Under the pieces are notes generated by a model. It was not told the origin of the DNA. It worked only from the letters and a program-made list of their open reading frames with translations, and did no database searches. From Holophagales bacterium (GTDB lineage: Bacteria; Acidobacteriota; Thermoanaerobaculia; Multivoradales; Multivoraceae), in contig VXSP01000007.1 in the NCBI GenBank assembly GCA_009837885.1, forward strand, positions 1 to 40,308: a stretch of DNA of 40,308 nt, read 5' to 3'. Shown here in pieces: positions 1-8,781 of this stretch; the stretch's first letter is position 1, and each line of letters opens with the position of its first letter. The translations under genes were made by a program, and so were the position numbers.

Positions 1-2
1 CG

Positions 3-3000
3 GTCTCCACCGAGGCCGTGACGCTCACCGTTTCGGCGACGGCGGTATCGCCGGCCACTTCCTCGGACTTCAGCCTGAGCACCAACAAGACCCTGACGAT
101 CACGGCGGGCGCCACCACCAGCACCGGCACCGTGACGATCACCGCCGTGAACAACTCGGTCGAAGGGTCGGACAAGGAAGTCACGGTCAGCGCGACCGTC
201 TCCGGCGGCAACGGCGTGGCTGCGCCGTCGGACAAGACCCTGACGATCACGGACGACGACACACGGACGGTCTCCCTGGTCCTGGGCTCGTCGTCGATCG
301 AGGAAGGTAGCGGTTCGACGACGGTCACCGCCACGCTGAACGCAGCGTCCAGCCAGGCCGTGACGCTGACGGTGTCCTCTTCTCCGGTGTCGCCGGCGCT
401 ATCGGGCGACTTCACACAGAGCGGGACGACGCTGACCATCGCCGCAGGCGCCACCACCAGCACGGGCACTGTGACCATCACCGCCGGCGACAACGACACA
501 GTAGCGGCCGACAAGAAAGTGACCGTATCGGCCACGGCGACCGGCGGCAACGGCGTGGCCGCGCCCTCCGACCAGACGCTGACGATCTCCGAAGACGACA
601 CAGCGACGCTCACGTTCGCGTCGACCGCGGTCAGTGTGAGGGAAGGCGCCAAGGCGAGCTTCATCGTGGAGCTCAGCACCACCGTCGCCAGCGACGTCAC
701 GTTCTCCTGGCAGACCGCCGACGGCAGCGCCACCGCCGGCAGCGACTACACGGCACAGGCCGCGACCTCCGTCACTCTGGCCGCTGGCAGTACCGAAGGA
801 ATCCTGGATGTCCAAACCCTGACAGACAGCGTGAGAGAAGGCGACGAGACCTTCACGGTCAAGATCAGCGCGAGCAACCTCCCCACCGGCGTGAGCCTGG
901 GCACGGCGACTGCGACCGCGACCATTGCGGGCACCGCCAGCGGACCCCGTACTGACCTGCCTTCCGTGTCGCTGGTGCTCAGTTCGCCATCCATCTCCGA
1001 GAACGGCGGCTCCAGCACGGTGACCGCAACGCTCAGCGAGGCATCGAGTGAAGCGGTGACCGTAGTCGTGTCCGCGACGCCCAAGTCGCCGGCGGTCGCC
1101 GGCGACTTCACCCTGACCGGGTCGAAGCTGACGATCGCGGCGGGATCGACGACCAGCACCGGCACCGTGACGATCACCGCGGTCGACAACGACGTGGAAG
1201 CCGCGGACAAGGGCGTCACCGTTTCCGCATCGGTCTCCGGCGGCAACGGGGTCGAGGCGCCGACGTCCCGGATACTGACAATCACCGACGACGATGGCGC
1301 ACCCACCGTGTCGCTCGCGCTGAGCTCATCCTCCATCAGCGAGAACGGCGGCTCCACGACGGTGACCGCAACGCTCAGCAAGGAATCCAGTCAAGCGGTG
1401 ATCGTGACCGTGTCCGCGGCGGCCGTGTCGCCTGCGGTCGCCGAGGACTTCACTCTGACCGGCTCGACCTTGACCATCGCGGCCGGTGCCACCACCAGCA
1501 CCGGAACGGTCACGATCACCGCGGTCGACAACGAAGTGGACGCGCCGGACAAGGAGGTCACGGTGTCCGGCACCGTGTCGGGCGCCGGCGGGATCGCCGC
1601 ACCGGCCAACCAGACCCTGACGATCACCGACGACGAATCGCCGCCAGGCGAGTCCCCATCGACCACAACCCTGGCCATCGGCCCAGCGTCCCAGACCGTC
1701 GCAGAAGGTGACTCCGCCTCCTTTACCGTCACTCTGTCCCAGGCCCTGGCCGGCGACGTCAGTTTCCGTTGCACGACCAGCGACGGAACGGCGACCGGGG
1801 GCGTCGACTACGTCGCCGTTGCGGCACAGATGGACACGATCACGGCAGGCAAGACGGAGTTCGTCCTGACAGTTCCGACCTCCGGCGACTCGGAGGAAGA
1901 GGGTGAGGAGACGTTCTCGATGACGCTGACGGCGGACGACCTGCCTGATGGGGTGACTCTCGGCACGACCAGCGTCACCGTGACGATCACGGACGGCGAC
2001 CAGACGCCACGGGCGCCACCCGTGCCGTCCGTGATCGTCCAGGTCGACCCGCGGTACCAAACCGTCGTTGAAGGCGTCACCGCCGAGGCCACCCTCTCTC
2101 TCCTTGGCCCGGAACCCCAAGACATGTCCTTCACCCTGTCCGCCGTGGAACATGGAGCAACCGCGGGCGCCGACTTCGCAGTGAGAGAGGACGCGACCGT
2201 CACCATCGCGGCGGGCGAGACCGAAGCCACCGTCCGCGTCCGGACGATCGAGGACGACGTCCTGGAAGCGGACGAGACGTTCTCCATCGTCTTTACCTCC
2301 GACGACCCGACCATCGGCGCTCTCGCCTCCACGATCACGATCGTCGACGATGACGACGTAACCCTCTCGATCGGCCCGGCGACGCAAGCTGTCGCTGAGG
2401 GCGACGACGCAACCGTCACCGTGTCCCTCTCTTCGCCCGTGTCGGACGATGTCGCGTTCACTTGGGAAACCGAAGACCGCTCGGCCACGGCGGGCGCCGA
2501 CTACAAGGCGCCGACCGACGGCACGGCGACGATCCCGGCCCGCGGAACATCCGTCACACTCACGATCCCGACCGTCGATGACGACGAAGTGGAAGGCAGC
2601 GAACGGTTCAAGGTGCGACTGAGCGCGGACTCGCTCCCAGACCGCTGCGTGCTGGATGAAACCACGGCCTTCGTCACGATCGAGGACAGCGACAGACGGC
2701 TCCTCTCCATCGCCGATGTCTCGGTCGATGAGGGCGACGCTGCCTCGGTCACGGTCGCGCTGTCCGGCGCTCTTCCCAGCGAACTCGTCTTCGGCTGGCA
2801 GACCGCTGACGGAACCGCGGTCCCCGGCGCCGACTACACCGCCCAGCCCTACGCCGAGACGGCAATAGCGCCTGGCGAGACGGCAGCGATTCTGTCGATT
2901 CCGACCACTGCCGACGGTCTGGTGGAGGGCGACGAGGCCTTCGCCGTCACGATCGAACCCCTCGACCTGCCACGCGGAGTCGATGTCGGCGCGACCACGG

Positions 3001-5579
3001 CGACGGCCACGATCATCGACGACGACCGCGCGGTCCTGTCGGTGGGCCCCTCGCCCCAAACGGTGCCGGAGGGCGGAACCGTCCACTTCAGGATCGAAAT
3101 CTCCGCCGCCGTCGACCACGACATGGCCGTCTCCTGGTCCACCGTTGGCGGCGATGCGGAAGCCGGAACGGACTACGTCTTCGCGTCCGGCACCGTCACG
3201 TTCGCTGCCGGTGACACCCAGGGCAAGTCGATCTCGGTCGAGACCGTCGAAGACACGATCATCGAAGAGGAGGAGACGTTCACGATCGAGCTCGAGACCG
3301 TCAACTCAACACCCGACGGCGTGACGCTCGATCCGCCCGCGGAAGTGAGGATCGGCGACGTGAACAGACGGCCGGTGGCCGACGCCGGCCACGACATCAC
3401 GGTCGATCCGGGCGAGCTGGTGACGCTCGACGGGTCGGGCAGCTCCGACCGTGAGAACGGCGCGCTGACCTGGCTCTGGAGTCAGACCGGCGGAGAACCC
3501 GTCGCACTGTCCGATCCCGCTTCGGTGAATCCCGGCTTCACGGCGCCCGACCAGCCCGGCCCCTTGACCTTCTCTCTGGTCGTCGACGACGGCATCGCGG
3601 CCAGCGAGCCGGACCATGTGACCGTCACGGTTCGAGACACGCAGCCACGCTTCCTGGAGACCGTCGACGGAATGAGCTACGAAGCCGGCAGGCGGATCGA
3701 CCCGGTGACGCTGCCGGAAGCCTCCGGCGGCAATGGCGCCCTCGTCTACACCCTTGAATCCGAGCCGACCGGCCTCGGCGGTCTCGACTTCGACCCCGTC
3801 ACGCGGGTGCTCTCCGGCACGCCGCGGCACGCCGGGCGCTTCACCTTCACCTACCGGGCAGACGACGCCGACGCCGACCGATCTCTGGCCGACGCCGCGT
3901 TGCAGAGCTTCACGGTGCTGGTGGACGCGGCGGCGGAGAAGGCGGTGCTCGAGAAGGCGCTGGCCGCGTTCGGGCGCGGCACGCTGTTCGGCGCGATCGA
4001 CAGCATCGGCTACAGGTTCTCCGACGCGCCGAGCGCCGGAGTGTTCTCGGTGGCCGGACAGCAGGTGCCGTTGGACGACTCGGGTTCGACCGCCACCGCG
4101 ACGGGAAGCGGCTTCTCTTCGGGCTTCGGCCAGTCCCTCTTCGGCGGCGGCGGTGGCCTGGGATCAGGCCTCGGCGGCGGTCAGCACTCGGGCTTCGGGT
4201 TCGGTCCGGGCGCGTTCGGGGGCGGCTTCGGCGGCTGGAGCTACGGCCCGGGCATGGGCACGCCGCCGTTCGGAGGCAACTTCGGCCTCGGCAGCGTCGA
4301 GATCTCGAGTTCGCCGCCGGCCGCGCCGGAGATCCTGGACCGCCGCGAGCGGACGGCGCGTCTGCTCAGCGGCACCTCCTTCGTGCTGCCTCTGCTGCAG
4401 CAGACGGCGAATGGCGAGGAAGCACAGCCCGACAACGAGCAGAGGGGGCGGCTCACGCTCTGGGGCCGTGGCCACGTCTACCGCTTCCGCGGTGAACCCG
4501 ACGACTCCAGCTTCGACGGCGAACTCCAGACGGCCTGGATCGGCCTCGACGCCCGTGGACCGCGCTGGTTGGCCGGCGCGGCCGTCTCCTTCGCCGTCGA
4601 CGCCGCGGCGGACTACGCCTTCGGCGACGAGGACGCGATGGAAGGACGCCTCGAAATGAGCATGGCCGCCGTCTACCCGTACGCGCGGTTCACGACGGCC
4701 AGGGGCGCCGAGTTCTGGGCGCTGCTCGGCGCCGGTAGCGGCGAAGCGACGACTCGCCGCCAGGACGGGGAGCGCGAAGCCAGCGACGCCAGTCTCGCCC
4801 TCGGCGCCGCCGGCATGCGCAAGCCGCTCAACCTGGGGGGCGCGCGGACCGAGATCGCCCTGCGCGCCGAAGCCGGCTTCGCCCGCATCGAGACCGCAGG
4901 CGGCGAGCAGGCGCTCGACGACCTCAGCGCCGACACCGGCTTCGCGAGGCTCGGACTCGAAGCCTCGCGCGAGTTCAGTCTCGGGGCCTCCAGCTCGCTG
5001 GCTCCCTTCGCCCAGCTCTCCGGCCGGCTCGACGAGGGCGACGACGTGGCCGGCGCCGGACTCGAAGTGGCAGGCGGCCTGCGTCTCGCCACTTCCCGGT
5101 TCCAGGTCGAACTCCAGGGAAGAACGCTGGCGCTGCACGAGGAGTCCGGCTACCGGGAGCAGGGCGCCAGCATCACCGCCCGCATGGACCCGGCCGCCGA
5201 CGGCAGCGGACTCTCGCTCTCCCTCGGGCCCACCTGGGGCGCAGCCAACGGCGGCGACAGTCTCTGGCGCCACGAGATGCCGCAGAGCAACCTCGGGGGC
5301 TCCAACGTCGCCGGCGTCCAGGCCGGTATTGGCTACGGCTTCGCCTTCGACCGCATCCGCGCGGTCCTCACTCCGCTGCTTGAACTCCGCATCGCCCAGG
5401 ACACGAACCTGCGGCTCGGTGCCCGCTTCGTGCCGTCGAGCGGGCTCAACCCGTTCGCGGCCAGCGAAACCAGTGGAAGTACCCGAACGTTCGAGCTGCA
5501 GCTCGGACTCGAACGGCGCGAGAGTGACACGGCGAAGCCGGAGCACCGGCTGTCCGCCGAGTACAGATTGCGCTTCTAG
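3..5579 (+). CDS. Calx-beta repeat surface protein with PKD/Ig-like domains and C-terminal autotransporter-like beta-barrel (5' end missing)
   Basis: The frame is open to the left edge, so the N-terminus and signal peptide lie outside; 1858 residues are visible. Counting from the GTG at 18, about ten Calx-beta-like beta-sandwich units run to residue 1115. One Ser/Thr-rich type opens with VSLxLxSSSIxExGGS-like segments (starts near residues 84, 315, 429, plus a cut first copy). The other is classical, with VxEGDxAxxTV openings and TADGSATAGxDY cores. A PKD/REJ-like domain (1116-1208) and a cadherin/He_PIG-like domain (1211-1300) follow, then a Gly-rich linker (1355-1432). The last 415 residues alternate short amphipathic strands and end YRLRF, the terminal Phe typical of outer-membrane barrels. 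I infer a surface-displayed adhesin-like protein. Its stop codon shares one base with the next start, so it is probably translationally coupled to the glycosyltransferases. The ligand is unknown. Confidence 0.88.
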   Translation, partial: VSTEAVTLTVSATAVSPATSSDFSLSTNKTLTITAGATTSTGTVTITAVNNSVEGSDKEVTVSATVSGGNGVAAPSDKTLTITDDDTRTVSLVLGSSSIEEGSGSTTVTATLNAASSQAVTLTVSSSPVSPALSGDFTQSGTTLTIAAGATTSTGTVTITAGDNDTVAADKKVTVSATATGGNGVAAPSDQTLTISEDDTATLTFASTAVSVREGAKASFIVELSTTVASDVTFSWQTADGSATAGSDYTAQAATSVTLAAGSTEGILDVQTLTDSVREGDETFTVKISASNLPTGVSLGTATATATIAGTASGPRTDLPSVSLVLSSPSISENGGSSTVTATLSEASSEAVTVVVSATPKSPAVAGDFTLTGSKLTIAAGSTTSTGTVTITAVDNDVEAADKGVTVSASVSGGNGVEAPTSRILTITDDDGAPTVSLALSSSSISENGGSTTVTATLSKESSQAVIVTVSAAAVSPAVAEDFTLTGSTLTIAAGATTSTGTVTITAVDNEVDAPDKEVTVSGTVSGAGGIAAPANQTLTITDDESPPGESPSTTTLAIGPASQTVAEGDSASFTVTLSQALAGDVSFRCTTSDGTATGGVDYVAVAAQMDTITAGKTEFVLTVPTSGDSEEEGEETFSMTLTADDLPDGVTLGTTSVTVTITDGDQTPRAPPVPSVIVQVDPRYQTVVEGVTAEATLSLLGPEPQDMSFTLSAVEHGATAGADFAVREDATVTIAAGETEATVRVRTIEDDVLEADETFSIVFTSDDPTIGALASTITIVDDDDVTLSIGPATQAVAEGDDATVTVSLSSPVSDDVAFTWETEDRSATAGADYKAPTDGTATIPARGTSVTLTIPTVDDDEVEGSERFKVRLSADSLPDRCVLDETTAFVTIEDSDRRLLSIADVSVDEGDAASVTVALSGALPSELVFGWQTADGTAVPGADYTAQPYAETAIAPGETAAILSIPTTADGLVEGDEAFAVTIEPLDLPRGVDVGATTATATIIDDDRAVLSVGPSPQTVPEGGTVHFRIEISAAVDHDMAVSWSTVGGDAEAGTDYVFASGTVTFAAGDTQGKSISVETVEDTIIEEEETFTIELETVNSTPDGVTLDPPAEVRIGDVNRRPVADAGHDITVDPGELVTLDGSGSSDRENGALTWLWSQTGGEPVALSDPASVNPGFTAPDQPGPLTFSLVVDDGIAASEPDHVTVTVRDTQPRFLETVDGMSYEAGRRIDPVTLPEASGGNGALVYTLESEPTGLGGLDFDPVTRVLSGTPRHAGRFTFTYRADDADADRSLADAALQSFTVLVDAAAEKAVLEKALAAFGRGTLFGAIDSIGYRFSDAPSAGVFSVAGQQVPLDDSGSTATATGSGFSSGFGQSLFGGGGGLGSGLGGGQHSGFGFGPGAFGGGFGGWSYGPGMGTPPFGGNFGLGSVEISSSPPAAPEILDRRERTARLLSGTSFVLPLLQQTANGEEAQPDNEQRGRLTLWGRGHVYRFRGEPDDSSFDGELQTAWIGLDARGPRWLAGAAVSFAVDAAADYAFGDEDAMEGRLEMSMAAVYPYARFTTARGAEFWALLGAGSGEATTRRQDGEREASDASLALGAAGMRKPLNLGGARTEIALRAEAGFARIETAGGEQALDDLSADTGFARLGLEASREFSLGASSSLAPFAQLSGRLDEGDDVAGAGLEVAGGLRLATSRFQVELQGRTLALHEESGYREQGASITARMDPAADGSGLSLSLGPTWGAANGGDSLWRHEMPQSNLGGSNVAGVQAGIGYGFAFDRIRAVLTPLLELRIAQDTNLRLGARFVPSSGLNPFAASETSGSTRTFELQLGLERRESDTAKPEHRLSAEYRLRF

Positions 5580-6667
5580 TGGGTGTGAGCGTCGTGACGC
5601 CGACCTATCGGGAGGCGGACAACATCCGGCCCCTGGCCGAACGGATCCTGGCGACGATGGAAGCCGCCGGCGCCGACTGGGAGCTGATCCTCGCGGACGA
5701 CGACTCCCGCGACGGCAGCGAGGAAGTCGCACTCGAACTGGGCCGCAGCCTGCCCGTGCGCATCCATGTCCGGCGGACGCGCCCTCGCGACCTCTCTCAA
5801 TCTGTCCTGGACGGCATCCGGCTGGCCCGCTTCGACCGGCTGGTCGTCATGGATGCCGACCTCTCCCATCCGCCGGAGCAGATACCCGAACTGCTCGCGG
5901 CCCTCGACGGCAACGCCGGCATGGCGCTCGGCAGCCGCTACGCCCCCGGCGGCCGGATCGACGGAGCGTGGAGCCGCTATCGCACCCTGAACTCCCGTAT
6001 CGCCACCTGGCTGACGCGACCGCTGACCCGTTGCGCGGATCCGATGTCCGGGTTCTTCGCCGTCGACCGGCGCAGCCTGCCCGCACTGGATGAACTCGCC
6101 CCGGTCGGCTTCAAGATCGGGCTCGAACTCATGGTGCGAGGCGGACTTCGGGTCCGTGAAGTGCCGATTCGCTTCGACGAACGCCACGGCGGATCGAGCA
6201 AGCTGACCTGGCGCCAGCAACTCGCCTTCCTGCGCCACCTTCACCGGCTGTACACGTTCCGCTTCGGCCTCCCCGTCCGGGCGCTGTCCTTCGGCGCGGT
6301 TGGTCTGTCCGGACTCCTCGTCGACACCGGCTTCTACCTCGGCCTGCAGTGGGCCGGCGTCGGCCACCTGCTGGCGCGCTTTCTTTCCTTCTGGCCGGCC
6401 GTGACCTGGAACTGGCGCCTGAACCGCGTGCTCACCTTCAACGACCGGCCAGCCGACCGGCCAGTGCCTCAATGGGCGAAGTTCGCCGTCGCCAGCGGCG
6501 TCGGTCTCCTGACGAACGTCGGCAGCTACGCCGTACTGACGAGCTTCGTCGCACCGTTCTCGGAACGGCGGCTGTTCGCGCTCTTCGCGGGAGTCGTCAT
6601 CGGCAGCGCCGTCAACTTCGCCACGTCGACTCGCTACGTGTACCGGCGGCGCCGGAAGGTCGGGTGA
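5579..6667 (+). CDS. DPM1-like GT2 glycosyltransferase fused to GtrA membrane domain (polyprenyl-phosphate sugar synthase)
   Basis: 362 residues. Residues 1-225 form a GT-A fold of the dolichol-phosphate-mannose synthase type: an N-terminal VVTPTYREADNI strand, an ADDDSRDGS motif and DADLSHPP, the metal/nucleotide-sugar DxD motif in DPM1-like form. From about residue 232 a GtrA-like domain has four hydrophobic segments, including the family's WNWRLNRVLTF stretch. The family transfers a sugar from a nucleotide donor to a polyprenyl phosphate, and GtrA domains help membrane attachment or lipid translocation. The GTG start at 5579 overlaps the upstream TAG (TAGTG); a second GTG at 5585 is an alternative. 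Directly upstream of two GT-C proteins, it likely supplies their lipid-linked sugar. The sugar cannot be read from sequence; mannose is only suggested by DPM1 resemblance. Confidence 0.9.
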   Translation: MGVSVVTPTYREADNIRPLAERILATMEAAGADWELILADDDSRDGSEEVALELGRSLPVRIHVRRTRPRDLSQSVLDGIRLARFDRLVVMDADLSHPPEQIPELLAALDGNAGMALGSRYAPGGRIDGAWSRYRTLNSRIATWLTRPLTRCADPMSGFFAVDRRSLPALDELAPVGFKIGLELMVRGGLRVREVPIRFDERHGGSSKLTWRQQLAFLRHLHRLYTFRFGLPVRALSFGAVGLSGLLVDTGFYLGLQWAGVGHLLARFLSFWPAVTWNWRLNRVLTFNDRPADRPVPQWAKFAVASGVGLLTNVGSYAVLTSFVAPFSERRLFALFAGVVIGSAVNFATSTRYVYRRRRKVG

Positions 6668-6669
6668 CC

Positions 6670-8781
6670 ATGGCGACGAAGAAAGAGGCGAAGCGAGCCC
6701 GCCGTGCCCGTCTCGCCCTTGCCCGCGCCGAGGCGGAACGCCGGAAGCAGGAAGGGGCGGCGCCCTCCGAACCCGGCGACACCCGGCTTCTCCGGCAGCG
6801 TGCGCTGGGAGCGCTGGCGCTCGCCGTCATCGTCGCGGCCGCATTCTCCCCCGCCTTCCAGGCCGGCTTCGTCTGGGACGACATCGCCTTCATCGAAGAA
6901 CCCCTCGTGCGGAGTCCGTCGGGCCTGAAGAGCATCTGGCTCTCGCCGTCCGACATCCGCAACGAGGGGCACTACTGGCCGCTCACCTACACGACGTTCT
7001 GGATGGAGCACAGGCTCTGGGGCGAGAATCCGCTCGGCTACCACATCGTCAACGTGCTGCTCTACCTGGGCAACGTCCTGCTGCTGTGGCGGCTCATCCG
7101 GAGGCTGGCCGTTCCAGGCGCCTGGACCGTGGCCGCCATCTGGGCTGTGCATCCCCTGCACGTCGAGTCGGTGGTGTGGATCATCGAGCGAAAGGACGTG
7201 CTGTCCGGTCTCTTCTACCTCGGCGCCGCCCTGGCCTACCTGAGCTTCTCGGAGACGAATCGATGGTCCCGCTACGGCCTCGGCCTGGGCCTCTACGCCC
7301 TCGGCCTCCTCGCCAAGTCCGCCGTCGTCACGCTTCCGGCCGCCATGCTGATCTGGCACTGGTGGCAGCGCGGCCGGGTGACCGCGAGAGATCTGCTGCG
7401 GACGGCCCCGTTCTTTCTCGCCGGGCTGCTCATCTCGCTCGGCGACCTCGCGTTCTACCGGTTCAGGGAGGTCCTGTCCCTGGACTACTCGCTGCTGGAA
7501 CGGACGCTGATCGCCGCCCGGGCGCTCTGGTTCTACGCGGTCAAGCTGATCTGGCCAACCGAACTGGCGGTCATCTATCCGCGCTGGGAGGTGCGGGCGA
7601 CGGATGCCCTGGCGTGGGCGTGTCTCGCGGCCGCGCTGGCCCTGGCGACGGCTCTCTGGTTGGGCCGCCGCCGTTTCGGCCGCGGGCCGCTGGCCGGCGC
7701 GCTGTTCTTCGCCGTCACGCTGTCGCCCGCCCTAGGCTTCGTGGACTACGGCTACATGCAGTTCTCCTTCGTCGCGGACCGCTTCCAGTACCTGGCCTCC
7801 CTTGGCCTGATCGCCGTTCTCGTCGGCGCGGCGCTCCATGCCCGGCGATACGTCCGCGGAACCGCGAACCGGGCCGGGCCGGCCATCCTCCTGGCGGTAC
7901 TGCTCGCCCTCGGCACGGTCACCTGGCGTCAGGCGACGGTCTGGCGCGACGGCGTGACGCTGTACGGCCACATCGTCTCGCTGAACCCGGCGGCACGCAA
8001 CGCCCACCTGAACTGGAGTGTGGTGCTGAACGAGGCGGGGCGCCTCGAGGAGAGCCTGAACGCCGCCCGCATCGCTGCCGACCAACGCCCCGAGCACCCG
8101 GAGGCTCACTCGAACCTGGCCCGCGCACTCCTTGACGCCAACGACTTCGAGGGCGCGGAGGCCAGCGCCGCCCGCGCCCTCGCGATCGATCCAAAGCACC
8201 CCAACGCACTGCAGAACCGTGCCGAAGCCCTGAGGAAACAGGGCCGTCTCGACGAGGCGATCATCGCGTTCCGCTCTCGCCTTGAGATGCATGGTGACGT
8301 CCCCTTGGCCTGGACCGGCTTGAGCGGCACCCTGTTCGACACTGGGCAGTACGAGGAGGCGATCGACGCGGCGGAACGGGCGCTCCGGATCGACCCGGAC
8401 CTTCCGCTCGCCGGAACCCTGCGCCTGATTCAGGGAGTGGCGGCGAGCAAACTCGGCCGCCTGGACGAGGCCGCCGAGCGATTCGCACGGGCCCTCGAAC
8501 TCGACCCCGGAAACCTGGAAGCCCTCGACCGGCTGGCCTTTGTCCGCTCCCACCAGGGGCGCCACGAAGACGCGCTCCGCCTGTACCGGACTCTGCTCGA
8601 AACAAACGCGAACAACGCTGCGATCCATGCCAACCTCGGCATCACGTTGCTGAACCTGGAGCGGCCACGGGAAGCGATCGAGAACCTGGAACGTGCGCTC
8701 GAACTCGACGCCGCCCACGAGAACGCCCGCCTCACTCTCCAGGAGGCCCGGGCCGCGGCCCGGAACGAAGACTCGCGGTGA
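6670..8781 (+). CDS. TMTC-like GT-C membrane glycosyltransferase with C-terminal TPR repeats (copy 1)
   Basis: 703 residues. After a Lys/Arg-rich cytoplasmic start (MATKKEAKRARRAR) comes a polytopic membrane half of about ten hydrophobic segments. The first exposed loop carries GFVWDD (D70, D71), the acidic pair expected of GT-C enzymes. HYWPLTYTTFW, GYHIVNVLLY and VHPLHVESVVWIIERKDVLSGLF match the layout of eukaryotic TMTC O-mannosyltransferases and their bacterial relatives. From about residue 445 roughly seven or eight TPRs follow. TMTC enzymes use dolichyl-phosphate mannose to O-mannosylate extracellular beta-sandwich domains; that this protein glycosylates proteins is inference. ATG at 6670 is chosen because it gives MATKK, aligned with MTTKK of the next gene; an in-frame GTG at 6664 overlaps the upstream stop. 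Copy 2 follows with a 4-nt overlap. Confidence 0.85.
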   Translation: MATKKEAKRARRARLALARAEAERRKQEGAAPSEPGDTRLLRQRALGALALAVIVAAAFSPAFQAGFVWDDIAFIEEPLVRSPSGLKSIWLSPSDIRNEGHYWPLTYTTFWMEHRLWGENPLGYHIVNVLLYLGNVLLLWRLIRRLAVPGAWTVAAIWAVHPLHVESVVWIIERKDVLSGLFYLGAALAYLSFSETNRWSRYGLGLGLYALGLLAKSAVVTLPAAMLIWHWWQRGRVTARDLLRTAPFFLAGLLISLGDLAFYRFREVLSLDYSLLERTLIAARALWFYAVKLIWPTELAVIYPRWEVRATDALAWACLAAALALATALWLGRRRFGRGPLAGALFFAVTLSPALGFVDYGYMQFSFVADRFQYLASLGLIAVLVGAALHARRYVRGTANRAGPAILLAVLLALGTVTWRQATVWRDGVTLYGHIVSLNPAARNAHLNWSVVLNEAGRLEESLNAARIAADQRPEHPEAHSNLARALLDANDFEGAEASAARALAIDPKHPNALQNRAEALRKQGRLDEAIIAFRSRLEMHGDVPLAWTGLSGTLFDTGQYEEAIDAAERALRIDPDLPLAGTLRLIQGVAASKLGRLDEAAERFARALELDPGNLEALDRLAFVRSHQGRHEDALRLYRTLLETNANNAAIHANLGITLLNLERPREAIENLERALELDAAHENARLTLQEARAAARNEDSR

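Noticed and set aside
18..1660. Regular repeats that might suggest a CRISPR array or VNTR
   Set aside because: The period is about 340 bp and follows protein domain borders. There are no short direct repeats with unique spacers.
1326..3119. Long antisense open frame inside the Calx-beta gene
   Set aside because: Composition is Arg/Asp/Gly-rich and it has no domain. The plus frame has clear repeat domains.
4164..5732. 522-codon antisense frame over the beta-barrel and the start of the GT2 gene
   Set aside because: It spans two well-supported genes on the other strand and has no recognisable motif.
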